DNA of 64,000 bases from DATMER01 sp963844885 (GTDB taxonomy: Bacteria; Acidobacteriota; Thermoanaerobaculia; Multivoradales; UBA5704), in the NCBI GenBank assembly GCA_963844885.1, contig CAWJQA010000016.1, forward strand, positions 124,001-188,000. The letters are read 5' to 3'. The translations under genes were made by a program, and so were the position numbers. Shown here piece by piece: positions 1 through 8,599 of the stretch. The notes under the pieces are model-generated. The model made no database searches. It was given only the letters and a program-made list of their open reading frames with translations, and had not been told where the DNA came from. Every line of letters begins with the position of its first letter. The first letter of the stretch is position 1.

Positions 1-2
1 TC

Positions 3-956
<954 letters not shown>

Positions 957-1005
957 ACCGGCACGCGAACAGGATAGACTAGGGCGGAGACACGATTCCG
1001 CACTC

Positions 1006-1927
1006 ATGGAGAACGCCAGCCCGACCACGCCCCCTTCGACCTGGACTCTCCGCCTTCCCCGTGGACGCTCGCTCCTCCTGGGCGGCCGTCCGCGGGTCAT
1101 GGGCATTCTCAATCTCACGCCCGACTCGTTCAGCGACGGCGGCCTCTGGACCGATCTCCCGCGCGCCGTCGATCACGCGCTGGGCATGCTGGACGACGGC
1201 GCCGACCTGCTCGATCTCGGCGCCGAGTCGACCCGGCCGGGCGGCGGCGTCTACGGCGCCGGCGCCGAAACCGTCCCGGCGGACGAGGAGATCGCCCGCC
1301 TGATCCCCATCCTCGAAGCCGTGCGCCGCGCCACCGACGCGCCGCTCTCCGTCGACACCCGCAAGGGCGAGGTCGCCGAGGCGGCGCTCGCCGCGGGCGC
1401 CGACCTGATCAACGACGTCAGCGCGCTCGCCGACCCGCGCCTGGCGCGCGCTGCCGCCGTCGCCCGGCTGTCCCGTCGTCCTCATGCACAGCCGCGGCGA
1501 GATCTCCTCGATGCAGACCGGCATCCACTTCGACGACGTCGTCGGCGAGGTCCGCACCGAGCTGGCCGCCGCCCTGGCCGCCGCCACCGCCGCCGGCATC
1601 GACGAGGCGCAGGTCGTCCTCGATCCCGGCATCGGCTTCGGCAAGACCTGCGGAGCAGAACCTCGCCCTCGTCGCGCGGCTCGGCGAGCTGGCCGCGCTC
1701 GGCCGGCCGATCCTCCTGGGCGCGAGCCGCAAGAGCTTCCTCGGCAAGACCGTCGAGCGCAAAGGGAGGCCGATGCCGCCGCCGGACCGGCGGCTGGGCG
1801 CGAGCCTCGCCGCCGCCGGCTGGTCGCCGGACCCCGGCGCTGCCGGCGACGGCCGCCATCCTCCGGGTCCACGACGTGGCCGAGACCGTCCAGTTCCTCG
1901 ACGTCTGGGAGGCCCGCGCGGCGCTGA
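1006..1927 (+). CDS. folP: Dihydropteroate synthase FolP (frame disrupted)
   Basis: FolP condenses 6-hydroxymethyl-dihydropterin pyrophosphate with p-aminobenzoate in folate synthesis. All family signatures are present in order but in different frames: MGILNLTPDSFSDGG and LLDLGAESTRPG (frame of 1006), MHSRGE to DPGIGFGKT (after about 1465), GASRKSFLGKT (after about 1652), then RVHDVAET (after about 1840). Each junction is repaired by deleting one base. Because every conserved motif survives intact, I read this as a functional gene with consensus errors rather than a decayed one. The true end is uncertain; removing one base near 1920 would put the stop at 1925-1927, overlapping the cdaA ATG at 1927. 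Confidence 0.88.
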
Positions 1928-2715
1928 TGAGCTGCGCAACGCTTCTTCGACCTCGTCACCTGGCGCGACGCGCTCGACATCCTGTTCGTCGCGGTGGTGA
2001 TCTACAACCTGCTGCTGCTCATCCGCGGCACCCGCGCCGTGCAGATGCTGCTGGGCATCGTCTTCGTCGGCCTGCTCTACTACCTGGCGCAGCTCGCCGA
2101 CCTGCCGACGCTCCAGACCATCCTCGAAAACCTCCTCATCGTGCTGCCGTTCGCGATCATCGTCCTGTTCCAGCAGGAGATCCGGCGGGCGCTGGCCAAC
2201 TTCGGCCGCAACCCGCTTGTGGGGCCTGACCAAACAGCAGAAGGTGGTCTCGTCGTTCGGCGACATCGTGCTGGCCGCGACCACGCTCTCCTCCCAGCGC
2301 ACCGGCGCGCTGATCGTCATCGAGCGCCTCCAGGGGCTGCGCAACTTCGTGGAGAACGGGATCGAGCTGGACGTCGACGATCTCCTACGATCTGCTCATC
2401 AACATCTTCACGCCGGATACACCGCTCCACGACGGCGCGGTGATCGTCCAGGACGACCGCGTCGCCGCCGCCGCCTGCTTCCTGCCGTTGACCAACAACC
2501 CGGAGCTGTCCAAGGAGTTCGGCACCCGGCACCGCGCCGCCCTGGGAATTACCGAGGAGACCGACGCGGTTGCGGTGGTGGTCTCCGAGGAGACCGGCAT
2601 CATCTCGCTCGCCTTCGACGGGGAGATGATCCGCGACCTCGACGGCAAGAGCCTGCGCAACATGCTCTATCAATACCTGGTCACCGACCTCTACCCCCAG
2701 GCGGGCACGGCATGA
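1927..2715 (+). CDS. cdaA: Diadenylate cyclase CdaA (frame disrupted)
   Basis: CdaA makes the second messenger c-di-AMP from two ATP at the inner membrane. Three N-terminal hydrophobic segments (about 1960-2170) precede the DisA_N/DAC domain, which keeps the catalytic DGAVIVQDD motif and the TRHRAALG motif. The frame breaks near 1941, 2216 and 2384; each break is repaired by removing one base, after which a complete protein of about 260 residues results. The stop TGA at 2713-2715 overlaps the ATG of cdaR, the usual partner, and glmM follows. In characterised bacteria CdaA, CdaR and GlmM form a complex that ties c-di-AMP to cell-wall synthesis. Confidence 0.9.
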
Positions 2716-3413
2716 GCGAAACCGTGCGCACCTGGAGTCTGCGCCTGCTCGCGCTCGGCATCGCCACCGGCGTCTGGTTCAGCGTCTCCTTCCAGGACCG
2801 CGAGGTGCTCTCCGAGCGCGCGGTCGAGGCGAGCGTGAGCTACAACCGGCCGCGCGGCTTCGTGATCCTCGACCCGGTGCGGACCGTCAACGTGCGCGTG
2901 CGCGGCAGCAGCAAGCAGGTGCGCCAGCTCAACCCGTACATGGTGGACGTCCAGGTCGAGCTGACGCGGGCGCAGGAGGGCCTCGCGACGGTCAACCTCG
3001 GTCCCGACAACGTCCTCATGCCCGAGGGGCTCGAGGTCGTGGCGATCGATCCCAACTTCGTCCGCGTCGAGCTGGAGCGGGAGACCTCGCAGCGCATCCC
3101 GGTGGTGCCGGAGATCGTCGGCGTCGCCGCGCCCGGTAGCACGGTGGGCGAGGCGGAGGTCTTTCCCAACCAGGTTCTCGTGACCGGCCCGGCGTCGTTG
3201 CTGGCCAAGACCCGGTCGCTGAGCACGCGGCCGATCCGCCTCGACAGCCGAAGCTCCACGTTCGAGGAGACGGTGGCCGTGGTGGCACCCGATCCCCTGA
3301 TCCAGATTGTCCAGCCCTCGACGGTCTCCGTGAGGGTCCCGATCGAACCCCCAGAGTCCGAGAGGACCCAGGACGACGGCGCCGGAGAGGCGCAGAGAGA
3401 CCCACGGCCATGA
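2712..3413 (+). CDS. cdaR: CdaA regulatory protein CdaR (YbbR domains)
   Basis: A 233-residue protein with one N-terminal membrane anchor (RLLALGIATGVWFSVSF, residues about 10-27) followed by two YbbR-like extracytoplasmic repeats. The repeats show the family pattern of alternating short beta strands, for example VNVRVRGSSKQV and VLVTGPASLL, and the YbbR-type statement of 'ideal' values such as PVVPEIVG. In Firmicutes YbbR/CdaR binds and modulates the diadenylate cyclase. The ATG at 2712 overlaps the cdaA stop (ATGA), and its own stop overlaps the glmM start, so the three genes look translationally coupled. Confidence 0.9.
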   Translation: MSETVRTWSLRLLALGIATGVWFSVSFQDREVLSERAVEASVSYNRPRGFVILDPVRTVNVRVRGSSKQVRQLNPYMVDVQVELTRAQEGLATVNLGPDNVLMPEGLEVVAIDPNFVRVELERETSQRIPVVPEIVGVAAPGSTVGEAEVFPNQVLVTGPASLLAKTRSLSTRPIRLDSRSSTFEETVAVVAPDPLIQIVQPSTVSVRVPIEPPESERTQDDGAGEAQRDPRP

Positions 3414-4798
3414 GCGCAGACAGCCGCCTGTTCGGCACGGACGGCCTCCGTGGCCGCTTCGGCGAGTTTCCCCTCGACCGTCCCACGGTGACGACGCTGG
3501 CCGTGGAGCTTGCCGCCACCCTGCGCGAGCGCGGTGTCCGGGGCGGGCGGGGCGGGCGGGGCGGGAACGGCCATCCGCCGCAGGTGGTCATGGGCGGTGA
3601 CACCCGCGAGAGCACGCCCGAGCTCTGCCGCTGGCTCGCCGAGGGGCTGACCGCGGGCGGCGTGACCGTGCGCCATGCCGGTGTGATTCCCACCCCCGGC
3701 GTGGCCTGGCTGGCGAAGCCGCTCGGCGCCGCCGCCGGCGTGGTCGTGTCCGCCAGCCACAACCCCTGGCCGGACAACGGCATCAAGCTGCTCGACCCGA
3801 ACGGCTTCAAGTGGAGCGACGAGGACGAGCTCGTCCTGGAGCGCCGCCTGCGTTCGCGCTCCGGCGCCGAGGTCCCGCCGCTCCCGGAAGATCTCGCTGT
3901 CGAGACGGATCTCGGAGAGAGATATCTCCGGCACCTTGCGTCCACCGCTCCAGGCGACAGCCCGCTGGCAGGCCTTCGCGTGGTGCTCGACACCGGCAAC
4001 GGCGCGGCCTCCGGCTACGCCCGGGAGATCTTCGAGCGCCTGGGCGCGCGGGTGACGCTGTTGCACGCCGAACCGGACGGCCGCAACGTGAACGAGGGCT
4101 GCGGCTCCACCGCGCCCGGCGAGATGGCCCGGCGCGTCGTGGCCGAGAACGCGGACCTCGGCGCCGCCTTCGACGGCGACGCGGACCGCTGCATCCTGGC
4201 GGACAACCTGGGCCAGGTACGGGACGGCGACGCGGTCCTCTATCTCTGGGCGACGTCCCTGCACCGCCACGGCCGGCTCGATCCGCCGAAGATCGTGGCC
4301 ACGACGATGAGCAACCTGGGGCTCGAACGGGCGCTGGACCGGGAGGGGATCGGAATCGTGCGCTGCGCCGTGGGGGACCGTTACGTGGTCGAAGCGATGA
4401 AGCGGGAGGGGATCCTGCTCGGCGGCGAGCAGTCCGGCCACGTCATCCAGATGGATTTGGCGAGCACCGGCGACGGTCTCCTGACCGCGGTGCAGCTCGC
4501 CGCGATGATCCACGAGGCGGGCCGTCCGCTCTCGGAGCTGCTCGCCGGCTTCCGGCGCTACCCGCAGGTGTTGAAGAACGTGAAGGTCGCCCGCAAGCCC
4601 GCCTTCTCCACCCTCCCCGGCGTCGCCGCCGCCGCCCGTTCGGTGGAAAACCGTCTCGGCGCGGACGGTCGTCTCGTCCTGCGCTACAGCGGCACCGAGC
4701 CGCTCGCCCGGGTGATGATCGAAGGCCCGGACCAGCCCACCATCGAAGCCATGGCCAGCGAGCTGGCCGGCGTCATCGCTGGAGAGCTGGGTGGGTAG
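3410..4798 (+). CDS. glmM: Phosphoglucosamine mutase GlmM
   Basis: GlmM interconverts glucosamine-6-phosphate and glucosamine-1-phosphate for UDP-GlcNAc, peptidoglycan and LPS synthesis. The 462-residue protein has the family start LFGTDGLRG, the phosphoserine loop SASHNP (Ser about 116), the Mg-binding loop DGDADR, the substrate loop GGEQSGH and the C-terminal phosphate-binding RYSGTEP. A glycine/arginine run (GGRGGRGGNG, residues about 45-54, bases 3541-3572) is inserted between the first helix and the next strand; it is encoded by near-perfect GGGGC repeats and is unusual for the family. The ATG overlaps the cdaR stop. Confidence 0.97.
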   Translation: MSADSRLFGTDGLRGRFGEFPLDRPTVTTLAVELAATLRERGVRGGRGGRGGNGHPPQVVMGGDTRESTPELCRWLAEGLTAGGVTVRHAGVIPTPGVAWLAKPLGAAAGVVVSASHNPWPDNGIKLLDPNGFKWSDEDELVLERRLRSRSGAEVPPLPEDLAVETDLGERYLRHLASTAPGDSPLAGLRVVLDTGNGAASGYAREIFERLGARVTLLHAEPDGRNVNEGCGSTAPGEMARRVVAENADLGAAFDGDADRCILADNLGQVRDGDAVLYLWATSLHRHGRLDPPKIVATTMSNLGLERALDREGIGIVRCAVGDRYVVEAMKREGILLGGEQSGHVIQMDLASTGDGLLTAVQLAAMIHEAGRPLSELLAGFRRYPQVLKNVKVARKPAFSTLPGVAAAARSVENRLGADGRLVLRYSGTEPLARVMIEGPDQPTIEAMASELAGVIAGELGG

Positions 4799-4838
4799 AT
4801 TCTCCGCCGGACAATCCTTCCCTGGTCCAAAGTAAGGT

Positions 4839-5300
4839 GACTCTGCAACTGGGGAGGCGACTCTGCAACTGGGGAAGTTGACTCTGCAACTGAGGAGGCG
4901 ACTCTGCAACTGAGGAGGTGACTCTGCAACTGGGGAGTCGACTCTGCAACTGGGGAGGTCGACTCTGCAACTGGGGAGGTGACTCTGCAACTGGGGAGGT
5001 GACTCTGCAACTGGGGAGGTGACTCTGCAACTGGGGAGGCGACTCTGCAACTGGGGAGGCGACTCTGCAACTGGGGAGGCGACTCTGCAACTGGGGAGGC
5101 GACTCTGCAACCGGGGAGGTGACTCTGCAACTGGGGAGGCGACTCTGCAACTGGGGAGGCGACTCTGCAACTGGGGAGGCGACTCTGCAACTGGGGAGGC
5201 GACTTTGCAACTGGGGAGGCGACTCTGCAACTGGGGAGGCGACTCTGCAACTGGGGAGGCGACTCTGCAACTGGGGAGGCGACTCTGCAACTGGGAAGCC
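4839..5300 (+). repeat. 23-copy tandem repeat, 20-bp unit
   Basis: Twenty-three head-to-tail copies of a 20-bp unit, consensus GACTCTGCAACTGGGGAGGC, fill the space between glmM and the next gene. Copies 2 and 6 have 21 bp; most variation is C/T at the last base of the unit, and one copy has CTTTGC. There are no spacers, so it is not CRISPR. Because 20 is not a multiple of three, the array reads open in several frames, but the resulting peptides carry no start signals and I do not consider them genes. Confidence 0.95.
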
Positions 5301-5349
5301 CAAACGCCCTCTATCCTCTGATAGAGTCGGGTCTTCTCGGAGGATCGTC

Positions 5350-5649
5350 ATGCTGGAGACTCTCACACCCGCCTCCTTCAAGGAGCACGTCGGCAGCCGC
5401 TTCCGTCTGTCCCTGGCAGGACAGGAGCCTCTCGAGCTGGAGCTCGGAGAGATCGTCCTCTACGAGGAGAACCCGGACCACGCGCCGCGCAAGGAGCCGT
5501 TCTCTCTCATCCTGCTCGGACCCGCGCGTCCGCTCCTCCCCCAGGCCACCTACCGGCTGGAGCATGCGTCCCTGGGAGCGCTGGATCTCTTCGTCGTCCC
5601 GATCGGCCCCAGCAAGAGGGGCATGCAGTATGAGGTAGCGTTTAATTGA
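5350..5649 (+). CDS. DUF6916-like small protein
   Basis: A 99-residue acidic protein that begins at ATG 5350, eight bases after a strong Shine-Dalgarno (CGGAGGATC). It starts LETLTPASFKEHVGS and ends in a beta-rich segment (LDLFVVPIGPSKRGMQYE). I recognise this as the DUF6916 type of protein, which is often encoded beside tail-collar proteins, and three of those lie 1.3 kb downstream. No catalytic motif, signal peptide or membrane segment is visible. Longer in-frame extensions upstream run through the tandem repeat and are rejected in favour of the ATG with the ribosome site. Function unknown. Confidence 0.7.
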   Translation: MLETLTPASFKEHVGSRFRLSLAGQEPLELELGEIVLYEENPDHAPRKEPFSLILLGPARPLLPQATYRLEHASLGALDLFVVPIGPSKRGMQYEVAFN

Positions 5650-5650
5650 C

Positions 5651-6127
5651 CTACCCGGCCGGACGCCACTCCATCAAGTCGTAGGGGCCACGGTCGGCGA
5701 TGGGCTTGAAGCCGAGGCGGTGATAAAGGCGCATGGCGGGGTTGTACTTCTCGACGTGGATGGTCAGCGGCTTGCCGGCGGCCTCGGCTTCGGCCATGAG
5801 ATCCCGCAGCACGGAGCTGCCGATGCCGCTGTTGCGGTGCTCCGGCATCAGCGCGATGTCCATCAGCCGGATCTCCCTCTCCCGCCGATGGACGTACAGG
5901 CGTCCGGCGGGAGCGCCGCCGACCAGCAGCAGGTCGAGCTGCGCGCCCTCGTAATGCTCGCGGTACCACGCATCCTGCGCCTGGAACTGCATCCGGAGGA
6001 AGGCCGCCTTCTGCTCGTCGTTCCAGTCCACGACCATGGCCATCTCCTCCGCCCGGGTAGCGGCATAGAGGCGGAAGAGAAACTCCATGTCCTCCTCCCG
6101 AATCGGACGGAGGGTCACGTTCGTCAT
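5651..6127 (-). CDS. GNAT family N-acetyltransferase
   Basis: A 158-residue acetyl-CoA-dependent N-acetyltransferase. The GNAT fold is recognisable: N-terminal RPIREEDMEFLFRLY, the central strand RLMDIALMPEHRNSGIGS with the pyrophosphate-binding R-x-x-x-G-I-G loop, and the C-terminal YNPAMRLYHRLGFKP motif. Its ATG at 6127 overlaps the stop of the upstream Tat protein (ATGA), so it is the last gene of the reverse-strand run that holds three tail-collar genes. The substrate cannot be predicted; acetylation of a protein or peptide product of the same run is possible. Confidence 0.88.
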   Translation of the reverse strand: MTNVTLRPIREEDMEFLFRLYAATRAEEMAMVVDWNDEQKAAFLRMQFQAQDAWYREHYEGAQLDLLLVGGAPAGRLYVHRREREIRLMDIALMPEHRNSGIGSSVLRDLMAEAEAAGKPLTIHVEKYNPAMRLYHRLGFKPIADRGPYDLMEWRPAG

Positions 6128-6891
6128 GGCGCCTCGGCTTCGGACTCCATGGAGACCAGCACCGAGAGAAGGCTCGCCGGCGTATCGGGGCCGAGGTTCT
6201 GGAGCGCGACGGCGGACCGCCAGGCTTTCGGCGCGGTCCCGAGCGCGTAGACGCCGCGCAGCAGCCGGGGCCGTCCCGACTCCTGGTCGAACGTGAACCT
6301 GGTGCGGTAGATGCGGACCGGGCTGCCGTCGCCGGGAACGACCCGCATGGCGAGCTCGGGAAGGGCGTTCCAGTCGAGCGGAAACACAAAGCTGACGGGC
6401 GGGCTCGGATTCCAGCCCGGCCACCGCCGGAAGCTCCAGGCGAAGAACCGGACCGGCTCCGGATGCGCCGGGTCCGGCGAAGGGAACAGGACGTCCAGAT
6501 CGATCGCCAAGGGGATCTCCGAGCGGCGCTTCGGAAGCAGCGTGCCGGGAGGATAGAGGCCATGGATGGTCAACCGCAGCGGCCGGCCGATGAGCTGCGT
6601 ATCCCCCATCGGGAGGTTGGCCGCGGGAACGACCCGGTACTCGACCTCATCGCCACCGGGCTGTGCCGCGGCGCGGGGCTGCCGGATGCGGAGCGGCAGC
6701 TTGCGGAGCGAGGCCGCCTCGCCGCTGCCTTCGAGATACCCGACCGGCATGGGCTGCACCGCCGCCTCCGCGGCGAGGAGGTTCTGGGCTTGCGCGGCTC
6801 CACCGAAACAGAGAGAGAGAAACCCCGCGGAGCCCAGGGCGAGGAACTCCCGACGTCCGAGACCGGCCACTTCTTCGCTGAAGCTGTGCAT
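6124..6891 (-). CDS. Tat-exported protein of unknown function
   Basis: A 255-residue protein with a twin-arginine signal (GRREFLALGSAGFLSL, residues about 12-27) and an Ala-x-Ala cleavage site near residue 35. The mature part is beta-rich with no cysteines and no catalytic motif I know; tryptophan-rich segments such as FFAWSFRRWPGW stand out. It follows the last tail-collar gene by 92 bp and is coupled to the acetyltransferase gene by an overlapping stop/start. Export in a folded state suggests an extracytoplasmic role linked to the tail-collar proteins, but this is inference from context. Confidence 0.75.
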   Translation of the reverse strand: MHSFSEEVAGLGRREFLALGSAGFLSLCFGGAAQAQNLLAAEAAVQPMPVGYLEGSGEAASLRKLPLRIRQPRAAAQPGGDEVEYRVVPAANLPMGDTQLIGRPLRLTIHGLYPPGTLLPKRRSEIPLAIDLDVLFPSPDPAHPEPVRFFAWSFRRWPGWNPSPPVSFVFPLDWNALPELAMRVVPGDGSPVRIYRTRFTFDQESGRPRLLRGVYALGTAPKAWRSAVALQNLGPDTPASLLSVLVSMESEAEAP

Positions 6892-6983
6892 CGGCCCAAC
6901 CCTCCTTGCATATACAGAACAATCTAAATAAAAGGCAGGGGGTCACCCCCCTGCCGTCGGCCAAACGGCCAGTCCCATCTCGC

Positions 6984-7502
6984 TCAGGTCCGTGGCGGGT
7001 ACACTCCCTGGAGAGCGATGCAGAAGTTGAGCGCCAAGTAGGGCTGCATGTTGTTGTGCGGCTGGTCGCCGCCGGCAGGGGCGACGGCGTTGTCGCTCAT
7101 CATGTTCAGGGTCGCGGTTGAGGAATAGACGTTCTGCCCGGTCGACTTCGCCAGGACACGGGAGGGAGAAGGAATGGTGAGGTCACCATCGTCAATCGAG
7201 GCACGAAGCGCATGGGAGTGAGAAGGAATCTCCGATTCCAGGAGCGACACCGTCTCCGAACCACCCGTTTCACCGAGATCGTGAAGCGACAGGCCGGGAC
7301 CCTGACCAGGATGCATCGGGGCGTTCCCCTGCATGTTGGGAAGCGCAAAGTTCGATTTTCCGTCACCGCCGTAGGTCGTTCCCAGCAAGGAGAAGAGCGC
7401 CGTGTTCTGAGAGAGGGGAAGGATTTGGCCGTCACAGAAGGCCCAACCCTTTGGGGCGAAGTTGAACGGGAAGATGCGAATCTCAGCGACGAATGGATCC
7501 AT
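6984..7502 (-). CDS. Tail-collar domain protein, copy 3
   Basis: A 172-residue protein of the phage tail-collar / microcystin-dependent protein family. It begins FVAEIRIFPFNFAPKGWAF, has the family signature LGTTYGGDGKSNFALPN, a histidine motif SHSHAL, and ends with the conserved QPHNNMQPYL segment. It is the third of three adjacent paralogues on the reverse strand (9 bp from the second). No phage structural or lysis genes are near, so this is a cellular cassette rather than a prophage remnant. Such proteins form trimeric fibre tips in phage; the cellular role is not established. Confidence 0.9.
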   Translation of the reverse strand: MDPFVAEIRIFPFNFAPKGWAFCDGQILPLSQNTALFSLLGTTYGGDGKSNFALPNMQGNAPMHPGQGPGLSLHDLGETGGSETVSLLESEIPSHSHALRASIDDGDLTIPSPSRVLAKSTGQNVYSSTATLNMMSDNAVAPAGGDQPHNNMQPYLALNFCIALQGVYPPRT

Positions 7503-7511
7503 GGCTCACTC

Positions 7512-8015
7512 CTAGGTCTGAGACGGGAAGATCCCGAACAATGAGATGATGAAGTCGACGCAGAGGTAGGGCTGGAAGTTGTTGTGTGGTTGGCTGCCGC
7601 CGGTCGACCCAACCGCACTGACGTTCATGTTGACCGTCGAAACGTCTTCGAGGTAGATCGAAGCGCTAGGTGATCGAGCGACGACGTTGTTCTGCACTCC
7701 ACTCTGAGTGCCCATATTCGTCGTCGCCAGGAGAGGGTGTGTGTGCGCCGGAATCTGCGAAACCGTCAGTGTGATGGTCTCGACCCCTCCCGTCTCGGCC
7801 AAGGTGAAGCCATTGCCAAAGTGGAGAGGAACCCGGCCGCGGAGGTCGGGAAGAGCGAAAGTGCTCTGCCCGTCGCCGCCGTAGGTCGTTCCGATCAGAT
7901 TGAACAGAGTCTCATACTCGGAGATCGGCAGGAGCTGTCCCTCGCAAAACATCCAACCAGCGGGGGCAAAGTTCCCGGCGAACATCCGGATCTCACCAAC
8001 ATAGGGTTGTGCCAT
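7512..8015 (-). CDS. Tail-collar domain protein, copy 2
   Basis: A 167-residue tail-collar protein starting at ATG 8015 with a good ribosome site (AAGGAGACCCACC). It carries the same landmarks as its neighbours: VGEIRMFAGNFAPAGWMF at the start, IGTTYGGDGQSTFALPDLRG, the histidine pair in PAHTHPL and the closing QPHNNFQPYL. Identity to the flanking copies looks moderate rather than high, so these are old duplicates that have diverged in the middle loop and may form a heteromeric assembly. No signal peptide is present. Confidence 0.9.
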   Translation of the reverse strand: MAQPYVGEIRMFAGNFAPAGWMFCEGQLLPISEYETLFNLIGTTYGGDGQSTFALPDLRGRVPLHFGNGFTLAETGGVETITLTVSQIPAHTHPLLATTNMGTQSGVQNNVVARSPSASIYLEDVSTVNMNVSAVGSTGGSQPHNNFQPYLCVDFIISLFGIFPSQT

Positions 8016-8027
8016 GGTGGGTCTCCT

Positions 8028-8525
8028 TTAGGTCTGGCTCGGGAAGATGCCCTGGAGGGCGATGCTGAAGTTGAGAACGAGGAACGGCTGCATGTTGAGG
8101 TGGGCCTGAGATCCGCCGACCGTGGTGATGGAGGTCGGGCTCAACGAGGTCAGGGCGGCGGCGGGTCCGTATATGTTGTTCGAAGACGCCAGAAGGTTGT
8201 TCAACGGATCGTTTACTCCGGCGTTGGCCGAGCTGCCGTTCAGAGTATGAGTGTGGGTCGGAATCTCGGAAATCGAAAGCGTGTGCCCCTGCTCACCACC
8301 ACGCTCACCCAGGGTGTGTCCCGCGCCCATATGGATGGGGACTCGGCCCTGAAGATTCGGCAGGCCAAAATTGACCCGTCCATCGCCACCGTAAGTGGTT
8401 CCCAAAAGTGAGAAGAGGGCTTGGTTCTGGTTGATCGGCAGGAGCTGTCCATCGCACAAAGCCCACCCTTTCGGCGGGAAGCCGAAGCTCATGATTCTAA
8501 TTTCCGACAAAAATGGTTCCGCCAT
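8028..8525 (-). CDS. Tail-collar domain protein, copy 1
   Basis: A 165-residue tail-collar protein. I place the start at ATG 8525 (MAEPFLSEIRIMSFG), which aligns with the starts of the other two copies and has CCAAGGGAGG just upstream; a longer in-frame extension to 8582 adds a segment not seen in the relatives. It carries LGTTYGGDGRVNFGLPNLQG, THTHTL and a QAHLNMQPFL end. It is the first gene of the reverse-strand run and lies 74 bp downstream of the giant surface protein, read in the same direction. Confidence 0.9.
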   Translation of the reverse strand: MAEPFLSEIRIMSFGFPPKGWALCDGQLLPINQNQALFSLLGTTYGGDGRVNFGLPNLQGRVPIHMGAGHTLGERGGEQGHTLSISEIPTHTHTLNGSSANAGVNDPLNNLLASSNNIYGPAAALTSLSPTSITTVGGSQAHLNMQPFLVLNFSIALQGIFPSQT

Positions 8526-8599
8526 TAGCGCCTCCCTTGGAAGGAGCCGGTCGACCACCCCGGCTCCAGTTTCATAGGACATTTCCTCGCAGCCACAGA

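Noticed and set aside
2840..5290. An 816-codon reverse-strand frame through cdaR, glmM and the 20-bp repeat
   Set aside because: It is opposite to well-supported genes, and its repetitive part is just the tandem array read backwards.
4839..5300. CRISPR array
   Set aside because: The 20-bp units are contiguous, without spacers, and no cas genes are near.
6984..8525. Prophage remnant
   Set aside because: Only tail-collar proteins are present; no capsid, terminase, tail tube, lysis or integrase gene was found around them.
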